Made by a program: the position numbers and the translations under genes. A stretch of 64,000 bases of DNA from the NCBI RefSeq assembly GCF_008831285.2, contig NC_045143.1, positions 3,233,503 to 3,297,502 of the forward strand, in the 5' to 3' direction. The notes under the pieces are model-generated. The model was not told the origin of the DNA, made no database searches, and saw only the letters and a program-made list of their open reading frames with translations. This DNA is from Nymphaea colorata. Its lineage: Eukaryota; Streptophyta; Magnoliopsida; Nymphaeales; Nymphaeaceae. Each line of letters begins with the position of its first letter. Position 1 is the stretch's first letter. Shown here piece after piece: positions 38,026-50,189 of this stretch.

Positions 38026-38297
38026 TGCGCAATTCCTACTTGAGCAAATAAATAAATATGGCGTGTTTGCAGACTCCCCAAACAAGAACACTTGCTCAGA
38101 CCTTCAGGGGTTAAGACATTGCTTTCATGTGAACCGGATCCTCCTCTCACTTTCATGCGAAAGTTCTTTTCGAAAGGAACAAAGGGTACAAACCAAGTGG
38201 GTTTCCCTGCAAACCGCGTGATATACAACCAGGAAATTACTTGATTCATGGTCATGGTTCTAAAATCAAGTCAGCGAGGCCATTGCTGCTCTCTCTT

Positions 38298-38328
<31 letters not shown>

Positions 38329-39507
38329 ACGAGCCACGAATAGCCTTGGGGTTTTATCCCTCAGGCAAGGCGAGCCACGGATTCTCTCACCAAGAGGTGG
38401 GGGTTTTCCGGCGGTTTTACTAAGCCTGAGGTGGTTTTCTCCAAGTAAATTTATAGAAAAAGACTGATAGCTACTGCCCAAAATCCCGTATAGGATTTTG
38501 TAAAGAGTAGAGCCTTGTATACGAATGGCATGCAAGAGAGAGAGAGAGAGCTAAAAAAGGGAAAATGATGTTCGGAGAAGCTGACAAGAAGTCACAATGA
38601 TAAAAGCAGAAGGCAACAAAGGAGAGTCAAGTGATGTGAAGGTGTATGGGGACACGGAGAGAGAAAAGGGTCCAGGCGGGGCGACATTAGCTTGGATTGG
38701 AGGCCAAACCGATGTTGGACTTGAGTTGCAGGAGGACGGAATTGCTCCTGCCAAGCTATATACTCCACCATGCAACAATTAATGCAGCAACTCATGAGAA
38801 AGAGAGTGCAAATCACTGAGCAGGAGGACCCGTCAACTCTTTTAAGTTCTTAACCGGGGTGCAGTTAAAGCTTACTGCAATTCTATACACAAAATGCCCC
38901 ATTTGATCTCATAATTGAAAGTTGTTTCGAGCTTTAACCTGATGTATAAACAGCCGAAATCGGGTATCAATGGTAAGATTTCGATGAAAGGTCGATCATA
39001 AGTGGTAATAGTACATAAAACGTCATTGCAGTTGTATTTAAGGATGAACGCCTGGCACCAATAAACAGAACTAAGTAAAATTCTCGCTTCTCACCGGTTG
39101 CTTATTTACAGAAAGAATTGACATAAGCAAAAAAAGAGAGAAATGCAAAGGAGATGAACACCCACGCGTAAAAATAACATATATATTCATTACTCTTCTT
39201 CAGTTCAGGGCTTATACCAACCCAAACACAAATATGGGTACCTGCCAGTACTAGAAAAAACATGAGCAAAGGAACCCTAATTGCCAACTACCAACCCTTC
39301 CCTGTGAAAGGCTGAGTCTATTCTAGAGGTATATTCAAGAGTGTCTATTTGCTACGTGTTGACTAGCAACAAAAAAAATGTACATAATGAGCATCCGTGG
39401 CTGCCTGGAAGAAAGATATACAGCTCTTTGTGAACAGATGATCAAATATTTTTACTTTCAAGTTCATTATACTGGTATTATGGTTGAACTAATTATATTC
39501 TTATGTA

Positions 39508-41530
39508 TTATGTTGCCACTGCCAAGCCGGGGAAGAAAAATGTATCACAGGAGGCTGATCCAGATGAAGGATGTGAATTCACCGTCTTTTTCTCCACTTC
39601 CTCATCGATCATAATCTCTTGCCAGCGGCAATCAGGGCTGCAAAATGCCTGCTCGCCTCTGCAGAAATGCAGAAAACAAGAAACTCAGGATTAACTTCAA
39701 ACCTGAATATGATAAGGGGGAGAGAGAGACATAAAACACTGATGCATTTCTTAAAAGCAAGATCGTAAAGTCCATGAACTAGTATATGAAACTAAAATTT
39801 ACTAGCAGAACAAAAGAATATACCTCTTAGAAAACGAATCATCAATCAGCAGAAATATTAATAAGAAAAAAGAAGCTAATCTGACATGAATCAAGTACCA
39901 AACAAATATCGGAAGTATAATCCAGGAAAAAAATCAAAACAAGTTGGAAGGAGAACAAGGTTCCAACCTCGCTTTCGAGCTGCCATAAATTTGAATACCA
40001 CAACAGCATGGCACACATTAGAAAAAAAAAGTATCCATTTATAAGTAATGTAAAATGACAATAAGCTAATTAGTGGCAGCCTCGCAGCCAGAGTTTTATA
40101 GTGATTTTGCTACTGAATAACCAGAAAGGGCGACAGTGGCAGGCAGAAGGTAGTAGAAGAATAGAATTGTAATTTGTAAAATAACAAAAACAAAGCATAA
40201 TCATATCAAGGAGCCATGCAGATTGCTGGCATTGTTTCCCACTTCTCCTCGGCAGTTTTTTCCAGCAAACCTTAAAAATACAAAATTGACCATGAATAGA
40301 TAAAAGATCAGCATGGCAGGAAGTACAAATCTCCCTTAAACGCAGAACCATTACATATAACAAATAAACAAACGCAGTAATGGAATCTGCAGTATGAAGC
40401 ACAGAAGCAACTATATAAACAGCCAGTAACTTCACATAACTGTGTCACGATGAAAACATGTTGGCAAGGTTCTAAACTAATGCTTATCTTCATGTAATCC
40501 TGAAATAAATTAAAGAATACCTGTACATATAGATGTCCTCCCCATCAGCCAATTTCTTTTTGCAGGTATAACAGGTGCTCAGAAAATCACCCATCCCAAA
40601 AGAGTTGCAGCCTGTTTGTGCCACTCCTCCTCCTGACTCTTCTGGCTTATTAGTAACAGGGATCTCAAGCGAATGGTCTTCCTCCAAGATAAAATCTCCA
40701 TAGATATGTTTTGTCTTTGGATTTGGCCCATGAGTGATAACGCAAGTGTAATCTTCAGAAAGCTCAATCTCTCCAGCAGAAAAACTGGCACTAAGACTAC
40801 AATTAGAACTAGCAGCAAGATGGCGATCACCCACATTTGGCTGAGGCGAGGCGAATCCCGAATGAAAAGGGAGCAAGCCATTTTCTGAAAGTCTTGACAA
40901 GAACTCAGCACTGGCATTGATCGATTCAGATGAACATGATCGATACGACTTCCCCTTTTGTACAGTCTCAGATGAGGTCACATCCTGTTCCACTGCAAAG
41001 TGGGGACATCCCAGATGCGAAAGACCAGATTTTGCTAAACTTTTTGCAGAGAAGACATAGTTTGGTAACGATTTGGGGCTTGTTACACACGAACCTGTCT
41101 TCTCCAAACAATCATTTTGGTTTCCGTTACATTGAGGAACACTGATTCTCAGTTGTGGCCCGAAAAGGATGCTCTTGCTCTCTGCGTTCCCTAAAGAATT
41201 TGGAGGCTGATGGGTCCTTACATCACTCAATGAGTCCACAATTCCAAGGCCTATGCCCTTAGAAGACCAGCTCTTTGTCTGGCTTTGGAGACCATCAAGG
41301 TCCGACCTCTGCGTCCAGAATGAGCTTCCAAAGGCAGAGAATATCCTGGCATCTAAAGGAGAAGTAGGACTTCTCACAGCATCACAATCTGATAAACCCT
41401 TGGAACTGAAGCCCACAAACAAGCCTGGGATGCTGAAAAAGGAAGTGTTCATGAGCTTAGGAGACAAGTTTGAGCATGAATCAGACATGAGTTCACCCTT
41501 GCTAAGATCTTTCTGAACCTTCCGCAGCAT
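39508..41530 (-). CDS. FLZ-type (DUF581) zinc-finger protein, complete two-exon coding region
   Basis: Coding exons 41530-40521 and 39658-39508 join in phase 2 to 1,161 nt, 386 residues plus TAA. The ATG at 41,530 opens MLRKVQKDLS, a family-like N terminus. The frame extends upstream only to a TTG that lies in a leader intron, whose acceptor ggttgcag falls at about 41,571. The long N-terminal region is Ser-rich and probably disordered, with the family motif FFSIPGLFVGFSSKGLSD and SPTSPLD near the start. The C-terminal FLZ finger (about 316-350) has C320, C323, C343 and C347 (STCYTCKKKLADGEDIYMYR then GEQAFCSPDCRW). FLZ proteins are plant-specific scaffolds that bind SnRK1 kinase subunits in energy signalling. 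The intron splits the zinc finger between its two cysteine pairs. Confidence 0.94.
39659..40520 (-). other. Intron within the FLZ finger (862 bp)
   Basis: Donor TACAG/gtattc and acceptor ttctgcag/AGGCGAGC. Read-through adds ten codons (YSLIYFRIT and stop), so an intron-retaining transcript would lose the second cysteine pair of the finger. No separate gene inside. Confidence 0.85.
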
Positions 41531-41570
41531 TATCTCAAAACCCAAAACAAAATTGGGTGTTCTCAAATCT

Positions 41571-42711
41571 GCAACCAAAGAAGAAGAAAATTAAGCACAT
41601 CGCTGCAAGACAATAGAAGCAAGAAAGTGGAAGACAAAGAAAACACAGAAAAGGCGACTGAAGAGAAAAAAAAGGATGATCAATAATGAAGAAAACACAA
41701 ACATGAAATAGAAAGAAAAACAGTAAATCAGAGAAAGGTGAGGAGGAGAGGAACAGGAGGACGAAGCAGATAGTCCTTCCTATCCGGCATAGACCAGAAG
41801 CAGAAGACTTTTCAACAAAACAAATCAATCAAAAGAAAAACCCCAAAGGAGCACACATACCATATAACACCAATTATTGCACAAAACCGCACGTTATCAA
41901 ACTGAAAAAATAGACAGGAAAGAAAATGAAATTGAATCCGAAATTAAGGAACACATGATGAACACCAGAGAGCAAAAAGGGGAAGAAAATATCACTTTTC
42001 ATTCCTTACACCAAAACCATAAACTGACATTTTTTCCAAGCATAAACTTAGAAAGACAACACCCCAATCCGGCGTTAGGAGAATATGAACGAGGACCTCG
42101 TTCTTAGGAAGGCGAGGTACTAAAACCCCCTTGAATGCCTCAGTTGAAGGAGTAAGACTATCTAATAGTGAATCAAAACCACGCACTAAGATTCTTATTT
42201 TTAAGAAAGGCAAAAGGAAGAGGATAACGCCGAGGAAGAAGAAGGAAACCAGAAGCATGATTGAAACCAAACCAGGAACCGTCCCCATGCAGGAAGGGTA
42301 GCCCCAATGCAATTGAAAACAGAAAAACCCAAAAGAGAAAACAAACAGAAAAACCGAAAACAAGATTACCAGCTCAAGAAAAAATTGGAGAAAATCCCCA
42401 AAAAAGCAGGAAACACAAGCATGGCAACCGAGCACCACAAAAGAAGAAACTAGAAAGCAGCAGAATGCACCACCATCAACCGAAGAAGTTCACCAGGCAG
42501 ATCGAAATATCAAAATCATCACAAAAGGGTCCAGATGATCAAAAAAGATTTAGCACCCACATGGGTTGATCTGATGACCACTGCCGACACAGAAGTGCTT
42601 GTGCATTCTGTGAATGTGTGTGTAAGACTAAGAGCCCAACCTGTTCTCTTTTTCGGGTGGAAAGATGGATCAGCTTGCTAAATGTGGTTAAAATTAGGAT
42701 GATATAAATAA
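41571..42711 (-). promoter_or_regulatory. FLZ gene promoter, 5' leader and leader intron
   Basis: On the minus strand a TATA-like tatttatatc lies at 42,701-42,710, putting the transcription start near 42,675. A T-rich stretch with an acceptor at about 41,571 indicates a leader intron; a likely donor is gagctg/gtaatc near 42,370. Long leader introns are common in this family. Exact exon ends need transcript data. Confidence 0.5.
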
Positions 42712-42721
42712 CAAGCAAAGG

Positions 42722-43063
42722 ATGAATCTTGCGCACTACTATTCCCTGTTCTGGTCTTTTCTTTTCTTTCTCTTTTATTTTTCCCTTTTCTCAACACCTG
42801 TGTGTTCTGCATCAAAATCAGCGAGCGCAGGAGACTTCGTATATAAGCCAAGGCCTGCAAAACACTTTGACGGGAAAACGTATACATATACGCAAGACTA
42901 TTCATATGCTCTACTTACGGAAGTACTTGGATTCTCGTCTACTGCGCAAAGATACGTTCTCACCAACTCATTATCTCTGACGATGGAGGTGGACCGACGA
43001 CTGCCCCTCTCTCTGTCTTCTACTTCTTCTGTTTCCAAGTTAGTATTACCTGTGCCTCAATAA
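42722..43063 (+). other. Unsupported small ORF with signal-like N terminus, upstream of FLZ promoter
   Basis: An ATG-led frame of 113 codons starts MNLAHYYSLFWSFLFFLFYF and has a strongly hydrophobic first 30 residues ending near VCSASKS, like a secretory signal. The rest has no motif I recognise. It starts only about 11 bases from the FLZ TATA-like box and on the opposite strand, so its own leader would overlap the FLZ 5' exon. The phenylalanine-rich start may simply reflect a T-rich tract. Most likely chance, but it is the only candidate head-to-head with FLZ. Confidence 0.15.
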
Positions 43064-44911
43064 TCGAATATTGTAGATTTCAGCTTTATTTGTTGAAGAA
43101 AGACGTATGTAGCCAATACTAAAATCCTGTCTGTGTTTGCTTTAATAAATAAGTCAAAAACTTACATTAGTTTTATCATTTATATTAATACACTTCTCAA
43201 TAAAAGACTATTTTTTTTCTCAATGTAAATGAAATGGGTATCTCATCATATTACCCCAGCTGAAACCCCTCAACTACAAGGATTTTTAGATAAATTAGTT
43301 GCAAATCTAAAGAGAAACAATATGCAGGTGTTTGATATTATTCTGATGTAGGATATGTTTTCGTCGATTCTTAACTTAAATGTAACATCCCGATGCATTA
43401 TACTGATCATGATAAATATAGATTATTATATCTTTGTTTGTGGCACGTATTGGAATATTGATTGGATAAGCCATTTAGTGGGTTTGGTTCCTAGAGGATT
43501 CCTCGTCATCAAAAAATATACGTATGTTGCAACAATGGCGATTGATTATCACCTCCAACTAAAAAATTTGGCGTCGTCTAATGTGGAGAATTAGATGACA
43601 AGTCCTGTTTCTAAAGCAACTGCTCTGTTTAATCTAATCATCCACTGCGTAGTTAGATCCAAATAGTTTATTTGTAAAAAGACTAATTTCACTATGGGTA
43701 CTTTTAATTTTTGTTGTGTTAAAACATATATATATAATCTTTCCGTAATTTTTTGCACTCTCGCAGTTCCAATTTTCTAAAAATTTCGGCTTCTCACTGA
43801 AACGTGAAAAGAAAAGGAAAACTCTTTCTGCCAAAGTGGATAATTAGGATTCGTGAGCCGTAACATCTTCCATAAATTTTTTCAAAATTCAGAAACACGG
43901 AACTGGATGTTTCCAATCTCCTAAACTGTTATTGTTTTCCTAAAGCGGTATGAACTAACTTATCAACTACCAAAAAAGATATGCTTTTGCATGACACACC
44001 TATTTCTCAACAAATGCATTTCAAATATATACATCTGCCTAAAGTGCACGATGGTGTTTTCCATTTGTGATTTAAGTATTTATTATCCATGGGTGGTCGC
44101 CTAATTTAGACCATTGGGGAATTAAAATTTGGATTATTTCAATGTAGAGTAAAATGGTTGAAAAACACTAATATGTGGATATGTGCAGCGAGCAGAGCCA
44201 CAAATTTTGCATCAAAAAGTCCCATAGTCAAGAAACTAATTGTTATAAGGGTCACTTTAAAAATTAATACAAATAGAGCTGCACAACAAATCGAGCCAAC
44301 TCAAGGTTGACCGAAACTCACTGAGTAAACTCGGCTCAAGCTTGACTAGTTCCTAAGCAAATCGAATACAACCTACTTCAGAACTTAAAGCTTAAACGAT
44401 AAATTAAGAAAAAAAAAAGGAAGGCTTATCTTAAATACACAAAATTGCGAGTACTTTTCTAAACATGGTTTTTTTTTTTTTTTTTTGTTTGCTGCGCTTT
44501 AAGTAGTGGCTGTGGAGAAACCTTGTACCTTCTAGAACTTGAAGGGGTAGGCTAGTTCCTAAAACATAAAGGGTAAAATGGTAATCTAATATACCTGAAG
44601 AGAGCTTTTACGGTATGCTGCGTATATACGAAGCATTACCCTTTTCCTTGAGAGCATCACAAAACGACAAAAAATTGATTGTGGCGTTGAATTATGAGGC
44701 TTGTCCGACTTCCGCTTTTAAAGTTTTAACCCCACCCCACGGTTTACTCGCTTTTTTACCGGGTTCCTGCCGAGTAATCGGCGATTCGTTCGAATTGAAT
44801 CGGCCCGAAGTACGTCCAAGAGGAAAAATGTAAAATATTGAAGAGACGAGACACTAGAGAAAGGACATCCACCGACGAGAGTCGTACTGGATCCGGGTAC
44901 GCTTGGAATCG

Positions 44912-45111
44912 TAACCGGGTCCAAATTCAGGTCCAAAGGATCCATTTATGGAAAAATCAAATCATGATCCAGTGGGGTCCGCCGAATGTTGACCAGATAG
45001 TGTGATCTGCCCAAGAGATTCAAATCAAATATCTTGTATCCAATCTCCATACATTTTGGCAGTCAGTTTTCAACATATCACTGGATTTGCTAACCGGGTC
45101 CAAATTCAGGT
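44912..45111 (+). repeat. 21-bp exact direct repeat, 179 bp apart
   Basis: A 21-base word, taaccgggtccaaattcagg followed by t, occurs at 44,912-44,932 and 45,091-45,111. It marks the edge of the GC-richer block at 45 kb. Confidence 0.75.
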
Positions 45112-45935
45112 TCAGTGGCTGACAGGAATCGGATCCGTTGCTTCGTTATGGCTCAGATTCGGTATATTGGTTCTGGAAGGGAAACCGTCCTAGACCCGAA
45201 GCTGTTGACCCGAGCGGATTCACCTCGGCGAGTTTTCACATCCGTGACCCCAACCGACAGTCAATCCCTCACGGCCACCGTCACGGCGGTGGACGGGCGT
45301 TATCAACGCCGTTAGCGCATCATTTCCATCGCGTCGGCTTTTGAGTGGGCCCCGCGTCACCGGCTGGGGCCCACCGTCCCCCAAGTTAACCAGGGGCAGA
45401 GTTTAACCTGACCATCGTTCTTTCTCCACTGACTGACGAACCTGACTCTTTGGCTCTCCCTTCTTTTAAAAAGGAGCAATCGGAAGCCACCACGCGTCTT
45501 GCTTTTCCGCTGAGCCCGAAGGACGCGTGGACGGTGGAAGATGGGTTCCCCTTCGACGTTTCTCCCAGATCGACGGCTGCCGTTGCTCGCTAGCGCAAGC
45601 GCATTAATACGTATGGGGACTGAATGCCCGAAGTTCCCCCGTCCTTCTTAAGGGCGAATTCTCGGAAATCGCCCGGTCAATTTGAGAAATGGTCGTCGTG
45701 TCCCTGCCTTTTTCGAACGGCCAAGATGGACCGTACCATTTGGGTCGTGAATCGTGATCCGTAGTGGGGGAATAAAATAATGAGCGTATTTGGATCATCT
45801 AGTTTTTTGGAGCTGAATAAATAAGTCCGGACCTTCGAGAAGGGAAACACGAAGAAGGTGATTCTGTTGACCCGTGTTACGATTTGGATTTGGATTTAGG
45901 CATTTTGAAATTTATTTATGCAAACACCAACGGCA

Positions 45936-46114
45936 TTAAACGACAATCTTGGGTACGAGTAGCAATATCTGTTTGTTTAATCGAGACTGTCTAAGTACTA
46001 CATTGAATGAGAAAGCATTTCGTAGTTCTCCAATTTTAATATCATTTATGAGGAAGTACTCGGTGAAGTCCCATTTTAAACGACAATCTTGGGTACGAGT
46101 AGCAATATCTGTTT
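45936..46114 (+). repeat. 39-bp exact direct repeat, period 140
   Basis: The sequence starting ttaaacgacaatcttgggta is identical over 39 bases at 45,936-45,974 and 46,076-46,114. Complete identity in non-coding sequence suggests a recent local duplication. Confidence 0.85.
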
Positions 46115-47600
46115 AATGCTTGTATTTGGGTATCCAAGACAATTAAACGGACTTGCGTGTACAAATGGTTAATGGCTTTTTTAAAAATGATTTATAGTAC
46201 ATTAATAATGATTTTTTAATTATTAGCCATCTTGCACTTGACTTGTATTACAGATTAGAAAATACCAATAATATGAAATTGCAAAAGAAGATGATTGGAT
46301 CAAAATTTACAAAATTTAGTTTAGTGTGATTATATCAGGTTTCTTATGGTAAATGGCACGTAATGCCTCAATACTTTTAGATTCTACATCTAATAAACTC
46401 ATAAGTGGGAAGATAAATTAAATTCTTTTACATATATAAAAGGAGGTGAAAGTCTTTCCCCACCTGATCTTGCACGTTATGATTATGGAATAGTTAGATT
46501 ACCATTCACTCACTCTCTTTATTTCTTTCTCTCTGTCACTAATTTAAAAATACTTATATCTCATACGACACTTATATATGTATAAAGATAAATGGTTAAA
46601 AATGTCAACTTATAAATAAAAAAATTATAAGCGATTGATTGGTATGAACAATTGCCCACAACAATTACCATGTGGCTTTGCCGTTGGAACCTAATTCTGA
46701 TTGGAATTCATATTAGATCATACATGCCTCTAAACAAAATATATCATTCATTTAAAACAACTCTGATAATCAATCACGTTAATCGTACATGCGTTCTAAA
46801 CAAAAGATGGCAATCATCTAAAAACAATATTAAATCCAATGAAATCTAAGAAAATATTGGTTTTTGAAGGATTCCAGTTCAATACTTCAGTTGTCCTATC
46901 AAAAAGTGTCCAAAGAAAATAAAAAAATTATAGAAGAGGGCGCTTGGACGTTGAGAAACAAGGGAAGTGCTGCACGTTTTCGAGACACGCAATAAAAAAA
47001 CGTTATTTTTAACCTCATACGGTTTTTAAAATTCCCGCAATATGTGTTTCCCTCGCAATAAACCTTCACCTGGTGTTTCACGGCTAACGAAAAATTCCCA
47101 CCCGTGGTCGATTATTTAAAAAGCAAGGATAATAAAAAACGACGATATTTTTATCTCGTCCATTGATGTTCCGCCCGGTCACGTGAGCGCGAGGTGGCTC
47201 CGTGTCCCGTGCACGCACGCACGTGTGCGTGGATCTGCTCCAGCTTTTCTTGGTTTGCACGTCTCATTTTCTCGTTAAAATCACTCATCGGAGTCGTTAT
47301 AAAAAAAAAAAAACTTTTAATGCTTTTACATCGAAAATGAAATCAGAAGTTACAATCAATCACCTTTTTTAGATTTATTTAAACCTGAATCTAGGGTAGC
47401 ATAACTAGTGAGCTAACTAAAAATTTAAATGAGTCAAACTCAAAGCTTTAACTTAAAACTTGAGTTAATAAACGAGTCAAGTTCTAGTCAAGTTCCAGCT
47501 CAACATTATTAAGCTCAAGTAAGTTTGTTTAATATAGATCTTTTTTTTTATATATAATTTCATAACTTAAAACAAGAGAATGACATCAAGTTAAATGGAC

Positions 47601-47660
47601 AGTTTAACGAGCTTAAACAAGCCGAGCTCGAGTTAACGAGCTTAAACAAGCCGACCTTGA
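47601..47660 (+). repeat. 30-bp tandem duplication of a gagcttaaacaagccga unit
   Basis: Copy 1 (47,601-47,630) and copy 2 (47,631-47,660) share acgagcttaaacaagccga, with small differences at the edges. Similar gagtt/ctcgag words flank it from 47.4 kb on. This is a known style of plant repeat; the family is not assigned. Confidence 0.7.
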
Positions 47661-48569
47661 GTTGAAACTCGATTTTGAGTTTAATGTTTTTTAATTATTT
47701 TTTCACATTTTTTTTGGAATGCTACATTCATGGCAATAAAAAAAAAAAAAAGAAACTGTTGTTGAAGCAAAGGCAGTATGAAGGTTGAACGATCGAGTCT
47801 CGAGAGGGCCCAGGCTTGCAGAGACATTGACTATATCTTATCAATGCTCCCTTCAATTGTCATACGTATGGGACCTAATATTAAATGGTCACGACTTTGA
47901 AGAGGTCTGCTGGTCGTGTCGGTTGCACCACACGGCAAGGCCTTCAATGGAGATCAAGTCCTGTTTTAATTGATCCTCCAACCACATGAATTATTTGTAT
48001 GTTTATGTTGAAATTATTGCAACATTGATACCCACGAGAGTACACTCACAATAAAAACGCAATCCAAGTTAGTTCCGCATCAAACCTGCTAGAGGAAACC
48101 TCCATAAATTTTATTAATCCAACGGTGCCAAAAACAATATTTATAGGATAATTAACAAAAATTGTTGCAACTTACACAAGAGAGAGCATTGAACCTCAAA
48201 CTAAGGGCAGCAATGAAAGAGTATGCATATCTGGATTTTCGTTTGTGAAACAAAATAGTTGAACTTTGTTAGCCACAATTTGGAGAGCAGTTCTATTTCC
48301 CCTTTTACCTCAGAATTTCCATTTCCTATTGTTCGCACTGATGGTAATGATGGAGCAACCATTGAAGTCAAAGTAAAAAGCGTCCAAGCTAACATCTCTG
48401 TCTCAGGGAAAGGAGATATCAATTTGTGGCAGAAAATATTTTCCACTTTAAAAACATCTTTGACTTCATTTACCTTTACTGCAACCTATCAAGCACCATT
48501 AGTTTTTCTAGATGCTATTTAGATAGTTTCATGGTTAGGATGAGTGGTTAGCCACTTGCCCGAAGAATG

Positions 48570-49973
48570 CCGAAACTGGTCTAAAACCGCATTTCCAAAA
48601 GTTTCGCAGGCGAGCTATCAAAGAGGGCGGCAAAGCTGTTGACACAGTCAAACCATGTCTGCGAGCACATGAAGTCTACGGATCTGCTATCTCCCCCATG
48701 AAATCGCTTGTTTTTCCACTTCCATTTACTCCAGATTACAGTTTGAAAGCAAATCCTCCAGCATCGAGCGACCCAACCTCTCTTAAAGCTACAACTATAC
48801 CAGTGCTTTAATTCCTCGATGATATTGCTTCATCTCACAATTTTTTTTCCAAATTTCTTAGAAACCAAATTCCATATTTTCTTAGCAAGACGGCATTCCA
48901 GAAACACATACCCATTTGACTCCTCAGCAGCGCGATTTGCTAGGGAAAGTCTCATCTTCTTTTGTATGACTTGAGTAGGGAGACGACCATTTAAATGGTG
49001 AACCAACGGCTACGAGGATGAACATCTTTGTTCCAAATGAGTTCCTTTGAAGTTTCTTTATGCCACTTCTCTCTAATATCCTCTCAGGTATCTCTCACCT
49101 TAGCTTCGAGGGCAGGCCTCCCAGCACAATGAAGAACATCCAAATGACTTCCCAATTGAGGTTGGTCATCTAAAGCATACGAAGAACTGCGTTGAATTCA
49201 TGAATAAGGAAGAGATCAAATTCTAAAATTTGTTGGATGGTCATTTTTTTAGATTCTTGAAGGAATAAAAGTTCTTATTCTAAGAGGGCATCAGCCAGAA
49301 CATGACCTCCCCATTTACCATAACAATAGCTTATCTCACCTCTACCGATCTGCCACACAACATTTCCCTTAACAGGATACAAGGCATAATGCAATTCTTG
49401 AAAAACCAGGACTATTTCGCTTTGGGCTTAATAACCCATAAACTCATAGGAGTAACATATTTCTTGTGGCAAAATTTGACCCAATTTACTTCATGGGCAC
49501 AGATGGAAATGGACCATTTTTACCTGACACGCCTTAAACCATTTTTCGAGACATGATAATCTCACACCTCCCTCATAGTAAGGTTTACAAACTTGGTCTC
49601 AAGCAATAAGGTGCATAGTTATAGAGTTTCATCTCCCCCCATAAAAATGGCCATAGATGCAACAAGTAGCCCATACACCGACAAACGTCCATAAGCCAAT
49701 AACACTGCCAATGACATGTTTAAAAAGGCATAGTCGGCCAGCATAGCAGAGGGTGGCTGACTTTCACAAAGAATGCCGTTTTTCAACATTGTTGATGAGT
49801 GGTTGACACCATTCATCTTTAAGTTACCAGCGAACAAAGACAGCCCAAGGTAAGAGGTAGGGAGGTCATCACAAGGCCACCCAAGAGTGGCACAAATCAT
49901 GTCTTTCGCCTCAGCGGACACTGCATCAAAAAAGTAAATATTAGATTTTTGGGGGTTAACCTTCAGACATCCA
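48570..49973 (-). pseudogene. Decayed LINE (non-LTR retrotransposon) reverse transcriptase, C-terminal part
   Basis: On the minus strand, from 49,973 downward, the translation gives LKVNPQKSNIYF, then GWPCDDLPTSYLGLSL. This is the paired signature near the C-terminal end of plant LINE reverse transcriptases. About 900 bp further on, in the right order, comes HLNGRLPTQ, then ESNGYVFLECRLAKKIW, the zf-RVT region, followed by RCWRICFQTVIWSKWKWKN. The frame is broken by several stops and shifts, so the copy is dead. ORF1, endonuclease and most of the polymerase domain are absent: the 5' part is missing, as in typical 5'-truncated LINE insertions. No poly(A) tail is visible at the 3' end near 48.5 kb. 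Confidence 0.8.
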
Positions 49974-50038
49974 AGTTAGTTACTACCAACTTTTTTTTAT
50001 AATGTCAGTTTTTTTGTGGTTAAAAAAGTCAATGTGGC

Positions 50039-50189
50039 AGTTTGGTAATAGTAGCAAGTTGTTATTATCTTATTAAAATCTATGCTATTCATAAAACGAT
50101 ACCAAAAGAGGGTTCCATAAAGTTGTTCTAATTTTTTAGACAAATTCATGAAACGAAACGATACTAACTTGTTACTATTGCCAAACACT
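50039..50189. mobile_element. Short MITE with about 25-bp inverted ends
   Basis: Left agtttggtaatagtagcaag (from 50,039) matches the reverse complement of the right end, which begins agtgtttggcaatagtaaca, with a few differences. The unit is about 150 bp with no frame. The tgtttggcaat word also marks the element ends at 25.2 kb and recurs near 50,476, suggesting a family of related elements. No target duplication is clear. Confidence 0.6.

Larger units (their letters stand above)
37133..39507. other. Intergenic region between tRNA-Arg and the FLZ gene
   Basis: Holds two sets of local duplications (37.68-37.79 kb and 37.91-38.02 kb) and GA microsatellites (near 38,303-38,328 and 38,535-38,550). 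Several overlapping open frames on both strands from 37.6 to 38.3 kb arise from these repeats and have no recognised domain. The final part should include the 3' untranslated region of the FLZ gene. No gene supported. Confidence 0.55.
43064..48560. other. Gene-poor AT-rich region
   Basis: No supported gene. It contains a 21-bp direct repeat (44,912 and 45,091), a GC-rich island at about 45.2-45.65 kb with only short frames, a 39-bp exact repeat (45,936 and 46,076), and tandem units near 47.6 kb. Fragments rich in gagctcgag/aactcgag words (near 44.3 and 47.6 kb) look like parts of a dispersed repeat family. Confidence 0.55.

Noticed and set aside
41531-41578. Sixteen extra codons before the FLZ start (VADLRTPNFVLGFEI)
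   Set aside because: They begin at TTG within a leader-intron acceptor. The first ATG, at 41,530, gives the family-like MLRK start.
45115-45344. Overlapping frames in the GC-rich block at 45.1-45.35 kb
   Set aside because: Several frames are open at once because of base composition. None has a motif or splice partner.
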